Origin: Ciona savignyi
Lineage: Eukaryota; Chordata; Ascidiacea; Phlebobranchia; Cionidae
Direction of reading: 5' to 3'
Length of the DNA: 64,000 nucleotides
NCBI GenBank assembly: GCA_000149265.1
Contig: CH003228.1
Location: forward strand, 846,988 to 910,987
Part shown: piece after piece, positions 11,087 through 29,537 of the stretch
Position numbering within the stretch: position 1 is the first letter of the stretch
Layout of the letters: every line of letters starts with the position of its first letter
Program-made: the position numbers and the translations under genes
The notes under the pieces: model-generated
Database searches by the model: none
What the model was told of the DNA's origin: nothing
Seen by the model: only the letters and a program-made list of their open reading frames with translations

Positions 11087-12958
11087 TTATTTGAGACATC
11101 TTTCAAAATACACAGAACCTACATAGCCGCCCCGCATGGACCTTACAACATTTTGTGCAAATTGTCGTCTGTTTGTGCTTAACACTTCTGCAGCTTCTTT
11201 ATTCAAAGGATCTTCTGGGTTAGGTTCCTAACAACAAAGAAAATGGTAAATTATGCATGTACAACACATGGCGATAACTCCAATATGCAGACTGTGGGCA
11301 TGTACAATAATCTAAAGGTAATCGTGTTACCTATATATGTGTAAAAATGGCACTGTGCAGTCAGACCCATACAGATAAAAAAAGTTTCCTATCCTAAAGC
11401 TAACATAAGTGAACACATACCAGAAAAAGGTATTGTATCCCGTATATGACGGAGTTGATGGTCAGAACAGGTTTCCAATCCTCCCTTAGTATATTTAAAC
11501 ACACATTTCCTTCAAGGTCAATGTTAGGATGATACACTTTGGTTTCACATTTTACTTTAGGTGCTTCATGAGGGTAGCTGAGACCAACCTGACAAAATGT
11601 TATGAAATCATAAAAAATGAATAAAACGCAACACAGTGTGTCTTTATGCCTTGTGCACTAAACACTTAAATCACTATTGCTAAATAAATTAGACTAAGGA
11701 AATATATACAGAGTTAAAAAAATGTACTAAAACTATCAACCCTAAAATCTATGCAAGTAAATTAGAGTGTATTGATCGAAAACATTCAAGGATATAAATT
11801 AATCAGAACCTATTTTATATTACAATACATTTCAAATAAACTAAACTTACTAACCGTAGTAATTAGTAGTAGTAAAAAATAATGGATTAGTACATACCGT
11901 AAAGGAAAATGTAAACACTCCACCAACGTAGTAACCTTCATCTGGACTTATTATTAACTTAAACTTTAATAGATTATTTGGGTCCGGAAATTCGGTCTTG
12001 CAAGTTTTGGGGAGCTGTAGTTCATTTAAATCTAAATGCAAATGTATTCATTTAAGTTTTTTCACATTACAAACATTAACTATCTACATTTAGTTTTGTC
12101 CAGTCCATTTCGTGGTAAAATGTCGGACCACCAACAGCAGGGTTAATTAATAAAGCTGGTCGTGAAGGCGAATATGTGATTTGGCTAGGCAATTTACAAA
12201 CATTGATTAAATCCAGTAAAATGGGTTGGGTTGTACTGTGAGCATAATTACACCACACTGTATTTGTGACTTATCCTCGGTAAATGTTATCTAAAAAAAA
12301 CTAATAAAAACATCACATCACGCCACCCATCCGAATATTATATTTAATTGTTTAAGATTCTTCACTGACCAGGATACAAAAGACACATCTATTGGACAAA
12401 TAAACATTCTATTGGTTGTCCTTACAAATTGTTAGCTTGTCAGCAAGAATATGGTTTTAAATGTGATCTATGGTGCCTGAAAGATATCCGGGCTTCACTA
12501 ATCTGCGGGACAACACAATCTTTTAGGGAACAACGGGGCGGGACAGCACACTATTTTGGGGGGAAGAAGGGAGAGGTGGTATATATACCCCGTGCTGCTC
12601 ATGGTATAACCTGTTCCACTTAAAGGTTATCACGAAACAACCCATCCTGTTTATGATAATGTGTGTTGTAGCTCCCCGCAGATCAGGGAAGCCCAGATAT
12701 CCAGTACAAATTGACTTTTAAAAATCACAACACAAGTATCATTGCCAACACCAGTATGCTGATTGTGAAAACACTTTCAAATACAGCCTTTTTTATTCTA
12801 CTGAAACCACATGCAACTAAATTAAATTTATCAGTTAGAAGTAGTTTACCTTTAGTTAGTCGTAATTGTGCCGCTGTTGGTTTGCTTTTTCCTGCAGAGG
12901 ATGCCCCAACTGCAACTTCGTCTTTTTTTTGTTGTTTTAATGAAAATAACTTGATCAT
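11087..12958 (-). CDS. UBE2M: NEDD8-conjugating enzyme UBC12
   Basis: UBE2M accepts NEDD8 from the NAE1-UBA3 E1 and transfers it to cullins through RBX1. Four exons join in frame: 12850-12958, 11898-12031, 11421-11588, 11087-11227. The N-terminus [14 protein letters not shown] matches the UBE2M-specific tail that docks on the NEDD8 E1. The UBC fold follows with [31 protein letters not shown] containing the catalytic Cys, then [16 protein letters not shown]. The protein ends [17 protein letters not shown], nearly identical to vertebrate UBE2M. The length of about 183 residues is typical. Intron 1 (12032-12849) carries a MITE. Neither the N-terminal docking tail nor the C-terminus is compatible with UBE2F or a generic ubiquitin E2. 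Confidence 0.97.
12482..12702. mobile_element. MITE-like inverted-repeat element in UBE2M intron 1
   Basis: Arms of about 27 bp mirror each other: GATATCCGGGCTTCACTAAT then CTGCGGG on the left (from 12483), with the reverse complement ending at GATATC (12696-12701) on the right, differing at a few positions. About 170 bp lie between the arms, including a GGTATATATACC palindrome, with no coding frame. No clear target-site duplication was found, so boundaries are approximate. Confidence 0.7.
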
Positions 12959-15566
12959 ATTTCTTTAACTGCAATCATAAGTTTACTCTGTTTTTTTCTC
13001 CCGTAAGTGGTAGTACTGGGGCAAACTTTTGTTATTAAAAAGTCAGAAAAATTTAATGATCACAAAAATTCTGGCAAAATAATTCAATAGAAAAAATTCA
13101 ACACTAACGTCGCACAAGACGTAAATATTGCAGAGCTTGAGCTAAAAAAAATATACAAAAATATATCTAGTTTTATGATAAATCATGCGGAACTAATTAT
13201 CAAAATACAAAGAACAGGTAATTTATTACGAAATGCACTAATTAAATTGAAGTCTAAACGGTAAAAAGTCTAAAAATGTGTGTTATATAGTATTCTGATA
13301 AGAGTATTTTTATCTTTAATTTAAAAGGGAAAACTTTTTTGTATTAATCTCCACTACCCTTTACTCTTTAGGATAGGATATTCATGTTTAGCCTGTAAAA
13401 TGGAAAAATCTAATGTTTTAAAATACACATGTTGGGAAAATAATTTTATATGCATCGTAAATAAGACTGATTACTAGATTTAATTGAGTCAAATTTTTTG
13501 GGATTTCCCGAGAACGGGTCGAAGGTGGGCATGTAACGTACACATTATTAGTTTGTATTTAGATTCTCTATCTATTAATTTTGGTACTGAGTTTTCAGCT
13601 CTTTCATGCGCGTAACTGGCTCGTACGAAATAGCACCACCGAAATATACCTGGCATGTTATAGGCCTACATATAAAATAGGCTAGACTTTGTTTATGTTG
13701 CATAAAATAAATGTTCACTTCATTGTTTTCGTTCTATGTCATAAAAAAAATAACAAAACAAGTTTCAGCCAATACTTTTAGCATTTCTTACTTTTTCGTT
13801 CCCTTTTTATCAAAACTATGTGGCAAGCAAGGTATAAAGCAACGTGTAAAATAATTGTGCATATGTTGGATCGAACCAAGGACTAGCTTATAAATGCTTC
13901 ATTGTAATATCATTGTAGAAGAAACTTTGGTGACGTCATCTGAACTCAGTTGATTAAGAGGTTTACCCACCACCGAGAATAGCCTACTAATGATGTGGGA
14001 TTCAGTGTAATGTATATTCTAGTGCAAACGAATATTACTTTTGATATATATATACAGGTCATATGTACATATTACTTAACAGTGATTGTGTAGGTCTATA
14101 GAAAGAGTTTTGTCATTATTGCTTTTATTCAATAAAGGTAAACCCATGCTTTTATGCCCAGGGTATATATATGTTAATGAATGCTTCATAAACGTTTAAC
14201 CAAGGGAGAACTAAATGGTATCGTAGCCTTTGCAGCCAATGTAGTCAATTTGTAGAGAAATCTTGACCAACATAATTACTTTCTCACTGCAATTGCATTG
14301 GATGATAAGGGCTCCCAAACATAATTGTGATTTAAAAGTTTAGTTAATAAAAAGTTTCGGCTTATTGGCTCTTTTAAAGTTTTTGGCTTCTTGCTTTATT
14401 ATGTCTAAAATACGATAAAGTATCAGCTAAACTTAACGTAAATTAGATGGTCAGCACTTAAAAACCCATGATCAATCCAAATGGAAAAGAAGCTGAGAAT
14501 TCATATGTGCTTCATGTCACGTTGTTCAACCTGTTTCATCAGTTTGTGGTTTGTCTATTAAATATTAACTAGTTTTGACAGTGCTGGTGTGCTGATTGTG
14601 TAGGATGTGTTGATTGTGTAGACAAACCACACATTAACATAAAGTATTGCTAAGTTTGACTGTGTAGGATGTGCCGATTGTGTAGACGTTTTGATGTGAC
14701 GTTGTTCAACCCGTTTCATCAGTGTGTGGATTGTCTATTAAATATTAACTAGTATGCCTATTTACCATTGCTGGCTGATTGGGTCCGGACTTTGTGCCGC
14801 CTATAAAGTTTAGTGCAAGGTCGAATAGAAAGCCGTGTTCTGCGCAGATTGCAGGGTTTGTGTAAAATATTTAATTGAGGCACATTGTGAGTGTACCCAT
14901 ACGGCCTAGTAATTTTTTTTTTTCAGGTGTTTACTTGAAGTAAAGCGTATATAGCACGTAAGCTGTAGACTTATAAAGCAACTTTATAAATTTCAAAATA
15001 CAGTGACACCATTCAGTAGCACAATTAATCTATACGAACAACTCTTTCGTACAAACAATAATTGCGCCCGTCGGCAACTAACGACGTTTATAAAGGGCAA
15101 TGGCAACAACAGATATCACCAGAAACTTAATTAGATAGCTCCTTATCCCAAAAATCTACTAAGATGCTTTAATTTTAAAATTATGTCTAACTTTATAAGA
15201 TGACCTATATATTGTTGCCTCAAAAAACTTTTAAGTTGCAAGCTCTTGCTTAGTAGTACTTATTATCTGGATTTTTTTAAAAGCTCCAGAAAGCCTAAAA
15301 CTTACTATATTGTTTTATTTATTTAGCTAAAAAAGACTTTTTTAAAAGTATTCAAGATTTAGTACAAGAGTTTTAACACTTGGCAGGATTTAGGTTATTT
15401 TATTTTTACCGTGCTTACAAGATTTAATATTAGATCATTTATCTGACTTTGCCTGCAACTTTACCACGTCTAGATCGTAAGAATTATAAACTACGAATGA
15501 CTGACGTCGTTTTTGGTATTATGCGATTTATATTTCAGAGAAAAAAAATTATCACCATTAGTAAAT
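12959..15566. other. Spacer between UBE2M and the CYP4 gene (divergent)
   Basis: This region should hold both promoters. The sequence is AT-rich, with a ~60-bp direct duplication at 14.5-14.75 kb, one TGACGTCA at about 13932, and a fragment at 13.37 kb (GGATAGGATATTCATGTTTA) matching the tail of the SINE family. No exon is recognisable. Confidence 0.6.
14513..14754. repeat. Direct duplication of ~60 bp, 180 bp apart
   Basis: Sequences at 14513-14574 and 14693-14754 agree except for a few substitutions; shared blocks include GTTGTTCAACC, GTTTCATCAGT and TTGTCTATTAAATATTAACT. Between them the motif GATTGTGTAG also recurs several times. The arrangement suggests a local tandem duplication of a ~180-bp unit. 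Confidence 0.8.
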
Positions 15567-21207
<5,641 letters not shown>

Positions 21208-23432
21208 ACTTTATATGTCTAATACTACATTTACTTTACTGTATACAATAACTTTTAAACAAACAAAACTGTATGGCTATTAGACGTGATAAATATAATG
21301 TTTGTCATGTAGTCATATGTAGCACAATTTATCATTACTTACATATAGTGTCATTAAATGAATATTTATCCAAAATTAGTCATACAAAATGTGCACCTAC
21401 GATTACAACTAATCTAATAAACTAATCTTCCATATGGTTATTTCTTTTCAAATTACATTTTAATAATATAATTGCATATTCGAATTTACAAGACATTATT
21501 CATTGCATATGCAAATTATTAATTGGGCTTGGTTAAGTTAAGGAATGCCGTGCACAATTTCGCTTTAGCACTTTAATATATTAGCAGTTAACGTTAGCGC
21601 TGTCACAATGGAAGTTTTACGTTTGTATTTTGCAAGTTTTAATATATTTAAAAAAATAAGTTAATGAAAAAGTAAGAGAAGGCAAATTTAACCAGAAAAT
21701 ACCATAGCGATCAAGATTAGCTTTAATGTTTATCAGTTTGTATCATAACAAACAACTCTTTCCACAAATATTATTGAACAACTTCGGGACGAATTAGTGA
21801 AAATGATAACTGCAAGAAAACATACGCAATACAAATAATCGCGTGCAATTAAACTCAATAAACACGGAAAGTAATGTTTATCGGTTTAGAGAACTACATT
21901 GCTAAGGGCAATGTATATCCGAGCGTACTTGCGCAAAGTAGTAGATCGTGATGAGGCGGGTGTGCATCATCGGTTCTTCATTCATGCTAAGTTTATCTGT
22001 CGAATATTCCCGGTATAGCGTAGCCGATCGTTTGTAAGTATCAAAATGTGTATTGCATGTAAGGTGTGTCACGCACAACTGATGCTTCATTTATTTTTGT
22101 TCCGGCGCGATAAAAAAGGTTCTTTCGAGACTGACTTTTCGGAGAAATGAGGGAGGCAGAGTATTATAAACTTTTGGAACTCGAAAAATGTATAAAAATT
22201 GATATTAGTTGAGGTGCTCGATTTATTTTTAGTTGTACAAAATTGATACCATATCGTATCGTATTAGTGTTACTGCTTTATTTTTTTTTCGGCGATGAAA
22301 AGTCCACCGAAAAACATTATATGGTAAATAACCATGTTACAAACTCAAGAATATTTACAACAATTTCTTATAAATGACCTGAACGATGCAGAATATTTTA
22401 CGCAAAGCAAACGATTGCAGTTTTAATGTAACTAACTTTTTCTTAGAATAAACAGTTTGTTAATATGCCTTAAATATTTTATGCGTAAAGCTTAATCTGG
22501 GCATTGACGTAATAAAGATACATTGTTTGGGACGGAGATTAGATGACGTCACTTTAATGTTAAAAATCAGTCATCGCTATTAGAAAGATAACATGTTTAG
22601 TTTGCTTTGTTTTTTTCTCTCGGTATATATTGGGTTTAACATAGAGATTGGCACATTATGTTGCACAATATATAGTCGTTATTGTGTTTTATAGATTTTG
22701 CCACTATGTGTTATTTTATAATAAATATGTATTATTATGTGATTTTAATTTTCAAATTGGTTTGAATTTACTAGATTTGCTTTAATTTTGGTGGTATTTT
22801 TTAAAACAATATTAACTTGTATTACGAAAAACTTCAAAAGCAAGATGAACTCATATACTTGGAGGTGAGAGGTATTAGTAATTGTAATTACAACCTAGTC
22901 GGTTTAGAGAATATTTGAAGTGTTATTCAGCGTAATCGCACCAAAAAAGCGGTTTTTAATTATCAGGTTATACTAAGGCGCGTAAATTACGTCATCAGGC
23001 CAATTACTAAATTTGAAAACATCCGGAAAATATTTTCAACGATGCTTTCAAAGATAAAAAATGTTCGACTTGCTGGGCACGACTTATTTACAAACACTTT
23101 GGGATTAAGTGTGAATGTTTACGTTTACTTAAGATACAGGAGGCTATTCAAATGAATGTATTAACATACTGTGTAAAACGCCGGCTACGTGAATCTCGGT
23201 TCTGCCCACTGGCTGTCGCGTATGCAAATGAGAAAATTGCTGTGAGCAAAGTTTACTTTGTATCCTTAATTACATATATAAATTTTGCAGTAAACCTGAC
23301 TGTCAGAAAGGCCGCAATTTGGTGTCTGCCATTAAACCCTCGCGGCTATATAATTTGTTATATTCACCACATTGATATTTTGTGTAAAAGGAATTTTCTC
23401 GAAACTTGGCATTTATTTCCAGATTCGTAATT
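21208..23432. other. Spacer between the CYP4 and ShKT genes
   Basis: After the CYP4 3' UTR the sequence is AT-rich with no recognisable exon. Short frames at 21902-22090 (minus) and 23152-23430 (plus) look random. An upstream exon of the ShKT gene could lie here, since an acceptor-like TTTCCAG is at about 23416-23422. Confidence 0.5.
21416..21421 (+). terminator. Polyadenylation signal of the CYP4 gene
   Basis: AATAAA lies about 210 bp after the CYP4 stop codon on the same strand. Confidence 0.6.
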
Positions 23433-24169
23433 ATGACGTTGCTATGTGGCACCTGCTTCATTCACACTGTTGATGCTCAACCCGAAATATTAATCCGACG
23501 ACTTCCTTTACTTAAAACCAGCACATGTCGTAAGTAATTCTTTGGTATACGCTCATAAAAGACATATTAATTAGCCGGCTTAGCAGTCATTAACACATAT
23601 GAAAATGTAAGTTGGAAGTAACGCGTACACATTTTTGGCATTTAAAAAAATATTGGTAAATATTTATGCTGTGTACACTCAAATATCTTAGCATAAAATA
23701 GCTTAATAGAAAAGCGAGCATTTTTCGGGACCGACAAATTTTATAGACTTTCTCCAAACAGGATGAGTGCCATGGAGTTCTAAAGGGGCAAGTATCCTAT
23801 GGTCTAATGGCCGTGTACATGTTTTTTTTCTTCTATCTAGATTGGTTAAAGTATAAGATTTCCATTAAAAACGACTTTTTAAAAATATTGCTGTAAAAGG
23901 GCTAAAGCATAATTATGGTTTAAACATACGCCGCCCATTATACATGGTTTCGGGGGCACCACCGCTTTATGGTGCACCCAACAACCAATACTTGGTTTTC
24001 ATTGTTTGGTTTCTTTTCAGATGAATGCAGAGACGTGAATTCAAACTGTGCCCGTCTGGTGCAAGGCAGGTCTTGCGAAATACAAGGACGACAAATATTG
24101 AAATACATTTGCAGTGCAACGTGCCCTAATGTATGCCGACCTTGCCATTTTACTATCGTTATACCATAA
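23433..24169 (+). CDS. Small Cys-rich protein with a single ShKT domain
   Basis: Two exons, 23433-23529 and 24021-24169, join in frame (TGT C|AT) to 81 codons. Exon 1 encodes a short hydrophobic start (MTLLCGTCFIHTVDAQ) that could be a weak signal peptide. Exon 2 encodes one ShKT module: C-R-D, C, C, then the ending YICSATCPNVC, which fits the six-Cys family spacing with the typical TC..C end. ShKT modules occur alone or in tandem in many secreted metazoan proteins (proteases, matrix and venom proteins) and can bind potassium channels; no activity can be claimed here. The frame is open upstream to 23388 and an acceptor-like site lies at 23416-23422, so an extra 5' exon giving a better signal peptide is possible. 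Not recognised as a named orthologue. Confidence 0.6.
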
Positions 24170-26095
24170 TTAAAAATTGATAAAAGTGTAAGATGATAAT
24201 CAAATACCAAAGAGCTGCGACAAAAAAAATCATTTTTACCATTACTTACTCGTACTTCTTTCCAATGAAAGAAATTTGTTTAACATGACAAAATGTGTAG
24301 TTATTAACTTTTAAAGAAATCACGAAGTGCAGTTTTCTTTTGTTGAAAGCACGAATCTTTTTACAGCAATCTTACAATTATATTTGGTCATTTTAATAAT
24401 TTAGACACCTTCCAATTTCGGAAGCGATATCAATGTGACAACCCTGTGAAAACAGTGTTTTTTTGGAAACTACCAAAGTACAATATGCTGGGTAAAGCAT
24501 AGCCTGCCTAACACACTAAACTTCGTTATTTATACGGATGTAAATAAACAAAAAACTTAAATTCCACTGCCGTATTTTAATCCACATACAATAGCATTTC
24601 GAAAAAAATTCACAGACATAGCAATTCGGTAAAACTTCTCTTTAAATAATCCACACCAAACACTTGCTGTTATCATGTCCGTGGGCTTAAACGACAAACG
24701 ACATTGCTTGGATCCAGTGCAATTTATTGGTATTATCTTTAACAAGAACGTCTACATCCGGCACACATACAGAATTACTTTTGAAAACCCGTGAAGTTAT
24801 ATCCAGACTACCCGTGTAATAACGACTATGGTGCCTCTCTGTACATGTATAAACAGCTCATCTTAATCGTAGAGAGAAAATCGTAGCAAAGTTTACATTG
24901 CTTTGAAGGAGAAATTAGTTAAGTTAGAATGTAGCGGTAAACGGAACATCTGCATTGTGGTTTACCTGCTAGAGCCAACTAAGCTCGCAACAATACTTTC
25001 TTCAGTGATTCGCAGGATAAAGAAATGCGTAGACGTTTAGTTTAAAGCCGACTAATATCTAATACATTCGACAGATTATTGTGGTTTTATTATAGTCATG
25101 ACGGTTTCGTGACTGCGAGTATGAAATGCAATATAGTATATATTGCGTTAGATATTATTGAAATGTAACCTGTGAGAATTGAACACCACTGTTGGGAAAG
25201 ACGTGCATTGGATAACATATATATATAACTCGTGGCACGTTCCAAACGTTGTAATTTCTGTAAAGTTGCCAAAGGCCACCGATCAACAGAAAGCGGTAAA
25301 TTTCGAACACGCAATTAGTAGCCAGGCTCGCTACGGAACGAGCGACCACGGAAAGATCTGGCACGGGACACGCGACTGGCGTTTATGGAACATATAGTAA
25401 CATTGTATAATCAGTACGCCGTGAGGACTTTATTTTCATCTTACTTCTTACCGTGAATTACTGTTAGCTATTATTGCAAACAATTAGGAACTAATATTGG
25501 ACAAAAAGAATAAGTTTATATTTCATCGCCACTGTTTGTTTACCGGTTACAAGTTGAGTAATAATTAAGATGCATATGTAGACTTCTCTTCCCGTGTCAT
25601 TACTCTGTTCCGACACGTGCTTCAATGTCCCACAAGCGACAGCGACATGGTGAACACAGCGGGTACGTTGTACATTTCTTTCAATCGTTTATCAAATCGT
25701 GTTTTGTTTATAAGGTAAAATTATCTTTTTAGTTTTTATTGCTGCAGTATTATTTCAGTATTATTAACATTTACTTAAAAGTTTGCATAGTAATCCGGGA
25801 TTTGAAAGAAGGATTGTACTATAAAATAGTTGCCGTTTTAAGATTGATATAAGCAACAAGGATACACTTTCAAATTGACTAAATTCTTTTGTTTCCAGTT
25901 TTATTTTCCTAGTGTTGGATTACTCAACACAATGTGTAAACGAAATTTGATCCAAGATATAACATTCAATCACCCTGTAAACGCCCAAAAGACGCACGGA
26001 ATACAAACTACCTCGTCCTATGGCCTAAGCGTAGAACCTAGTACAAATTGTTCTTTAAATTTGTGATTGGTTGGGTTGATGTGTAGATATAAGCT
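24170..26095. other. Spacer between the ShKT gene and an unassigned gene
   Basis: An AATAAA at 24543-24548 may end the ShKT transcript. A short ATG frame followed by a donor-like site (25630-25665) could be a 5' exon of the next gene but does not connect in phase. Otherwise nothing recognisable. Confidence 0.5.
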
Positions 26096-27442
26096 ATGGG
26101 GGAACATTTACCGAACCAGTCTCAAACCAGAGCACACAAAAAAAATGTTGGTGCCATACAAGCTTTAGACAAAAATAAGGAGCAAATGCGAAAGGACAAA
26201 AAGAAAAGTTTACAGAGCATCGACCAAGAAGTACTTGACGTGCATAAGTTTCTGGGTAGGAGTGTAAACAATTCAGTGTTTATAATCACCTGTAAACACA
26301 GAGCAAAACTTCGGTATACTTGCTTATCGGAAATGTATTTAAACGGTTTTCTTAAACTTGTGTTTCGGTATATGATGGTAATAATACAAGTCTTGACGGC
26401 TTATCCCTTAGTTTTCTTATCCTAATAATAGAAATGATCAGACTACTTATAAAAAAAGGTCCAATCAACCATCGTTAAAAGTATTATAATCTAGTTTTAT
26501 ATCCAGAGCAGATAAAGATCAGCTCAGGAAACAGTGTCTCCTACGAAGAGGTGTTTCCTGAATCGGAGAGATTCGGCGGCAAAAATAACCCGGAAAATTC
26601 GGCAGAAAATTATCGACCAACAAAAAGTTCACTCTTACGAACAGAGGTAAACCGACTCACGTTTTAGGCCAAAGTTTAAAAACCCTTTAATAAGCAATAG
26701 AGAAATAATGTATTTTGTACACGAATTTGTATAACACGATTATTAGATATAATTTGACATCTAAAAAAAATATACTGATTTTATATATTTTTCAATAAAG
26801 AGAACAAAGTTTGATATTGTTGGCAGATTTGTTTGACTCCCATACCTCTCCACAGTATTTTTTCTAAACAAATTTATGGAATCCAAATCAGGATGCTGGT
26901 TTATAATCACATCTTCAGTACTTATGTTTCAATGCCATTAAAATTTTATGGGATATGGGCTAGCTCACAATTAGTGTACAAGTATATTTCAAATTGATCC
27001 TTCTATTGGATTGGATGTCATTTACAAACAAAAGCATACAACAATATACGTAGAAAGATTCAGTGATACTGGTTAAAAGTAAGCACCTGTAAAAATAAGT
27101 TTTCCCTAACACACACGGGGACTTTACTAACTGACTCTATCAATTTGTTTTAAGAACTATTTTTCATGTTTAGTGACGTAAGTACGAGAAGAGCACATAA
27201 TTTTATATATAAAACAACAGCATATATACTTTTTTTTTATAAAATAGGTCAAACTACGCAAGACCATAGCGGAAGCAAATTTTCGGATTAAAAGTGCCGA
27301 GTTTTTTAGTCGATGGGAGGAAGTATTTAATATCGATCTTGCGTTGGACGATTGGTTCGTGAGACAGCAGGAAGAAACGGACAAAGAAGAGGAAAACGAA
27401 GAGTTGTGGGTTATACCTGTTGGAAGTCCCGCAAAGCTTTAA
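26096..27442 (+). CDS. Unassigned 164-residue protein, charged and probably helical
   Basis: Three exons join in frame by GT-AG splicing: 26096-26255, 26507-26646, 27248-27442. I do not recognise the family. The N-terminal part (to about residue 54) is very basic with KKNVGAIQALDKNKEQMRKD and DKKKSL, possibly a nuclear signal. The middle (about 54-100) is polar and Ser/Asn/Glu-rich. The C-terminal exon has a helical, aromatic segment (SAEFFSRWEEVFNIDLALDD, about 117-136), followed by an acidic run (EETDKEEENEEL) and the end WVIPVGSPAKL. There is no signal peptide or membrane segment. Three consistent splice junctions, a biased composition and an AATAAA at 27631 support a real gene. The ATG at 26096 is the first in frame; a non-coding upstream exon may exist. 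Confidence 0.6.
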
Positions 27443-29537
27443 GATGGATCTATAAACTAATCGGTTCTTTCTAGAAACCGCCACTATTATAGGCTATAAA
27501 TCATTTAGTATAAGATCAAAAGTCGTATACATTAGCCTATATGTCTCCTAAGACAATGCAAAAGGGAAAAAATAGTATGGGATTATAATTTAAATGTATT
27601 AAACATGCATATTTGATTTAACCCATAAATAATAAAAATGTTTAATTAAAATAAATTTACTTGCTTCAAATAGATTGCGTTTGCATTTTACAAATGTCTT
27701 TTTGGACCCGCAATATTACTGCTGTTACTTAAAACCCGGGCTTCTGTACACTTCAGTACGTATATATTTCAACAAATACGACCAAAAAAAAACGAAAAGT
27801 GACATTGATGTTTACTTAGGTTTATTTATATTTAAGCGGAGTGGAATATTTATATGACTGCTGTTGATAAAACGATAATCCACCACTGACACATTTATGA
27901 GTACAAAAGAGTAGATTGTGGCATACATTGCTAATAATTTTGTTTTTGAATACGACTAAATATACCACTCTTATTTATTTCATAGTATATATTATATATA
28001 TTTTTCCTAATTGCGCGTAGTTAAGTTTAGGGGATTTGCAGCCTATACCCACAACCCTCCAAAATGTCCCCTAAAAATATTGAGCAGATGCCCCTCGGAA
28101 ACTTTTTTTCCAACAAAACAGCTAGGAGATAAATAATCAACACCCTTATTTCACCAATCTCCATTACAAAACTTCACAGCTAAAAGAGAACACTGGCGCG
28201 CAGCCTAGCACATACTGCTTCAAACCAAACAAACATTAGGGAATCACCACCATTGTTACTCAGCAATACACTTATTTAACCACCATTACTAAGAAAAGAT
28301 GACTCGTTAGTTTCGGCGGCGCATAGAAGTCTATTAATTGGTTATACGCCTTATTTGTAGACCTGGAAATGGTGCATTTTAAATTATTTTTTATAATATA
28401 GATATTTTCATGCTCATTTGGGATATTTTAATTTAATCCGTATTTTTCCAAGGGTGCATTGCGGTATTTATGGTAATTTTGTTTGTTCTTGTTTATTTTA
28501 TACTCCTACAACATGGATGTCTGTCATATGCGTGACGCATAAAAAAAACGGAGTAAAATCAAAATGCAGTCCCTTCGGATTTCCAGGTAACCCATAATAA
28601 CAATTTAAATTGCGAATTCGGCCAGTTTACAAAAGTCATATGCTGATAAAAACCATTGTTTACGGTTGGGTATGTCCTTCAGATTAGAATTCATTTTATC
28701 TCAATTTTACTTAAATGCCTTATGCTTTGGTGACTTTAGTGACGGAAGTATAAAGTGTTAACTTTTAGAGTGCACTGGTGGCACGCATGCGACGTAATAT
28801 ATCAAAATAACAATTCTCTCGTACAAATACCAATGCATACAGAGTCCTGTACAAAACTTGAACGTACAGAGGCTGGTACAAATATGGTATGTATAGAATT
28901 GTTACAAGTATGGTACAAATAGTATGATTAAAGGAAAACGGGCTAGGTAGGAACACTATTATAAACACTGACTTTATGTAAAATGGTATGGTAAATATGG
29001 TGAATCTTTACAGTATAAAAACATAGGCGTTTAAATAACAAAGAGTGGTGCTGTATCTTCCTGACTGACGCTTCCAAATTTACCCGGGAGAAGTACGTGC
29101 AATGTTCTTCAAATTAGTTGTGAGTTAACTCATTTATATATAGTTATGTAAGCGCGCAAAATTGACATAGGAACCCATATGCATATGCTACATTGCCGTT
29201 TTATCTTTCTTATTCTCACCATACAACGACATTGACAAAACACCGCGCACGAAATACACTCAGTGTTCTGTTTGTCGTCCATTTAATAAGATCTTAAAAA
29301 TAACACCAGAAGAAGACGCGAAGAATCACCAGTAATGGAATGTAATACTAGTCCTGTACACTCGAATAGTGCTATGATTAACGATTGTATACATCACAAT
29401 CATAGGTACTTAAGCTGTGAGAATATACAAACAAAATTATGAAATAACGCGAGACATTTTTAGTAGAACTAGTATTATCAAGGGAAACTTATATCATACA
29501 TCACATACACACATAATAATATAAATATTTGAACTGG
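27443..29537. other. Spacer with no recognisable gene
   Basis: Convergent spacer between the unassigned gene and the NCS1-like gene. It contains short repeated GGTACAAAT/GGTATG motifs near 28.85-28.93 kb and otherwise AT-rich sequence without splice-consistent coding frames. Confidence 0.55.
27631..27636 (+). terminator. Polyadenylation signal of the unassigned gene
   Basis: AATAAA lies about 190 bp after the stop codon at 27442 on the same strand. Confidence 0.55.

Noticed and set aside
12076-12258. Minus-strand open frame within UBE2M intron 1
   Set aside because: The UBE2M exons on both sides join in frame without it, and its sequence does not resemble an E2 insertion.
24557-24745. Cys-containing open frame of 62 codons on the minus strand
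   Set aside because: Considered as a small secreted protein beside the ShKT gene, but it has no signal peptide, no family Cys pattern and no splice support.
25631-25664. ATG followed by basic residues (MSHKRQRHGEHSG) and a donor-like GTACGT
   Set aside because: Tested as first exon of the 26.1-kb gene; it does not join in phase with the exon at 26096 or with the frame at 25898, so at most it is a 5' UTR exon.
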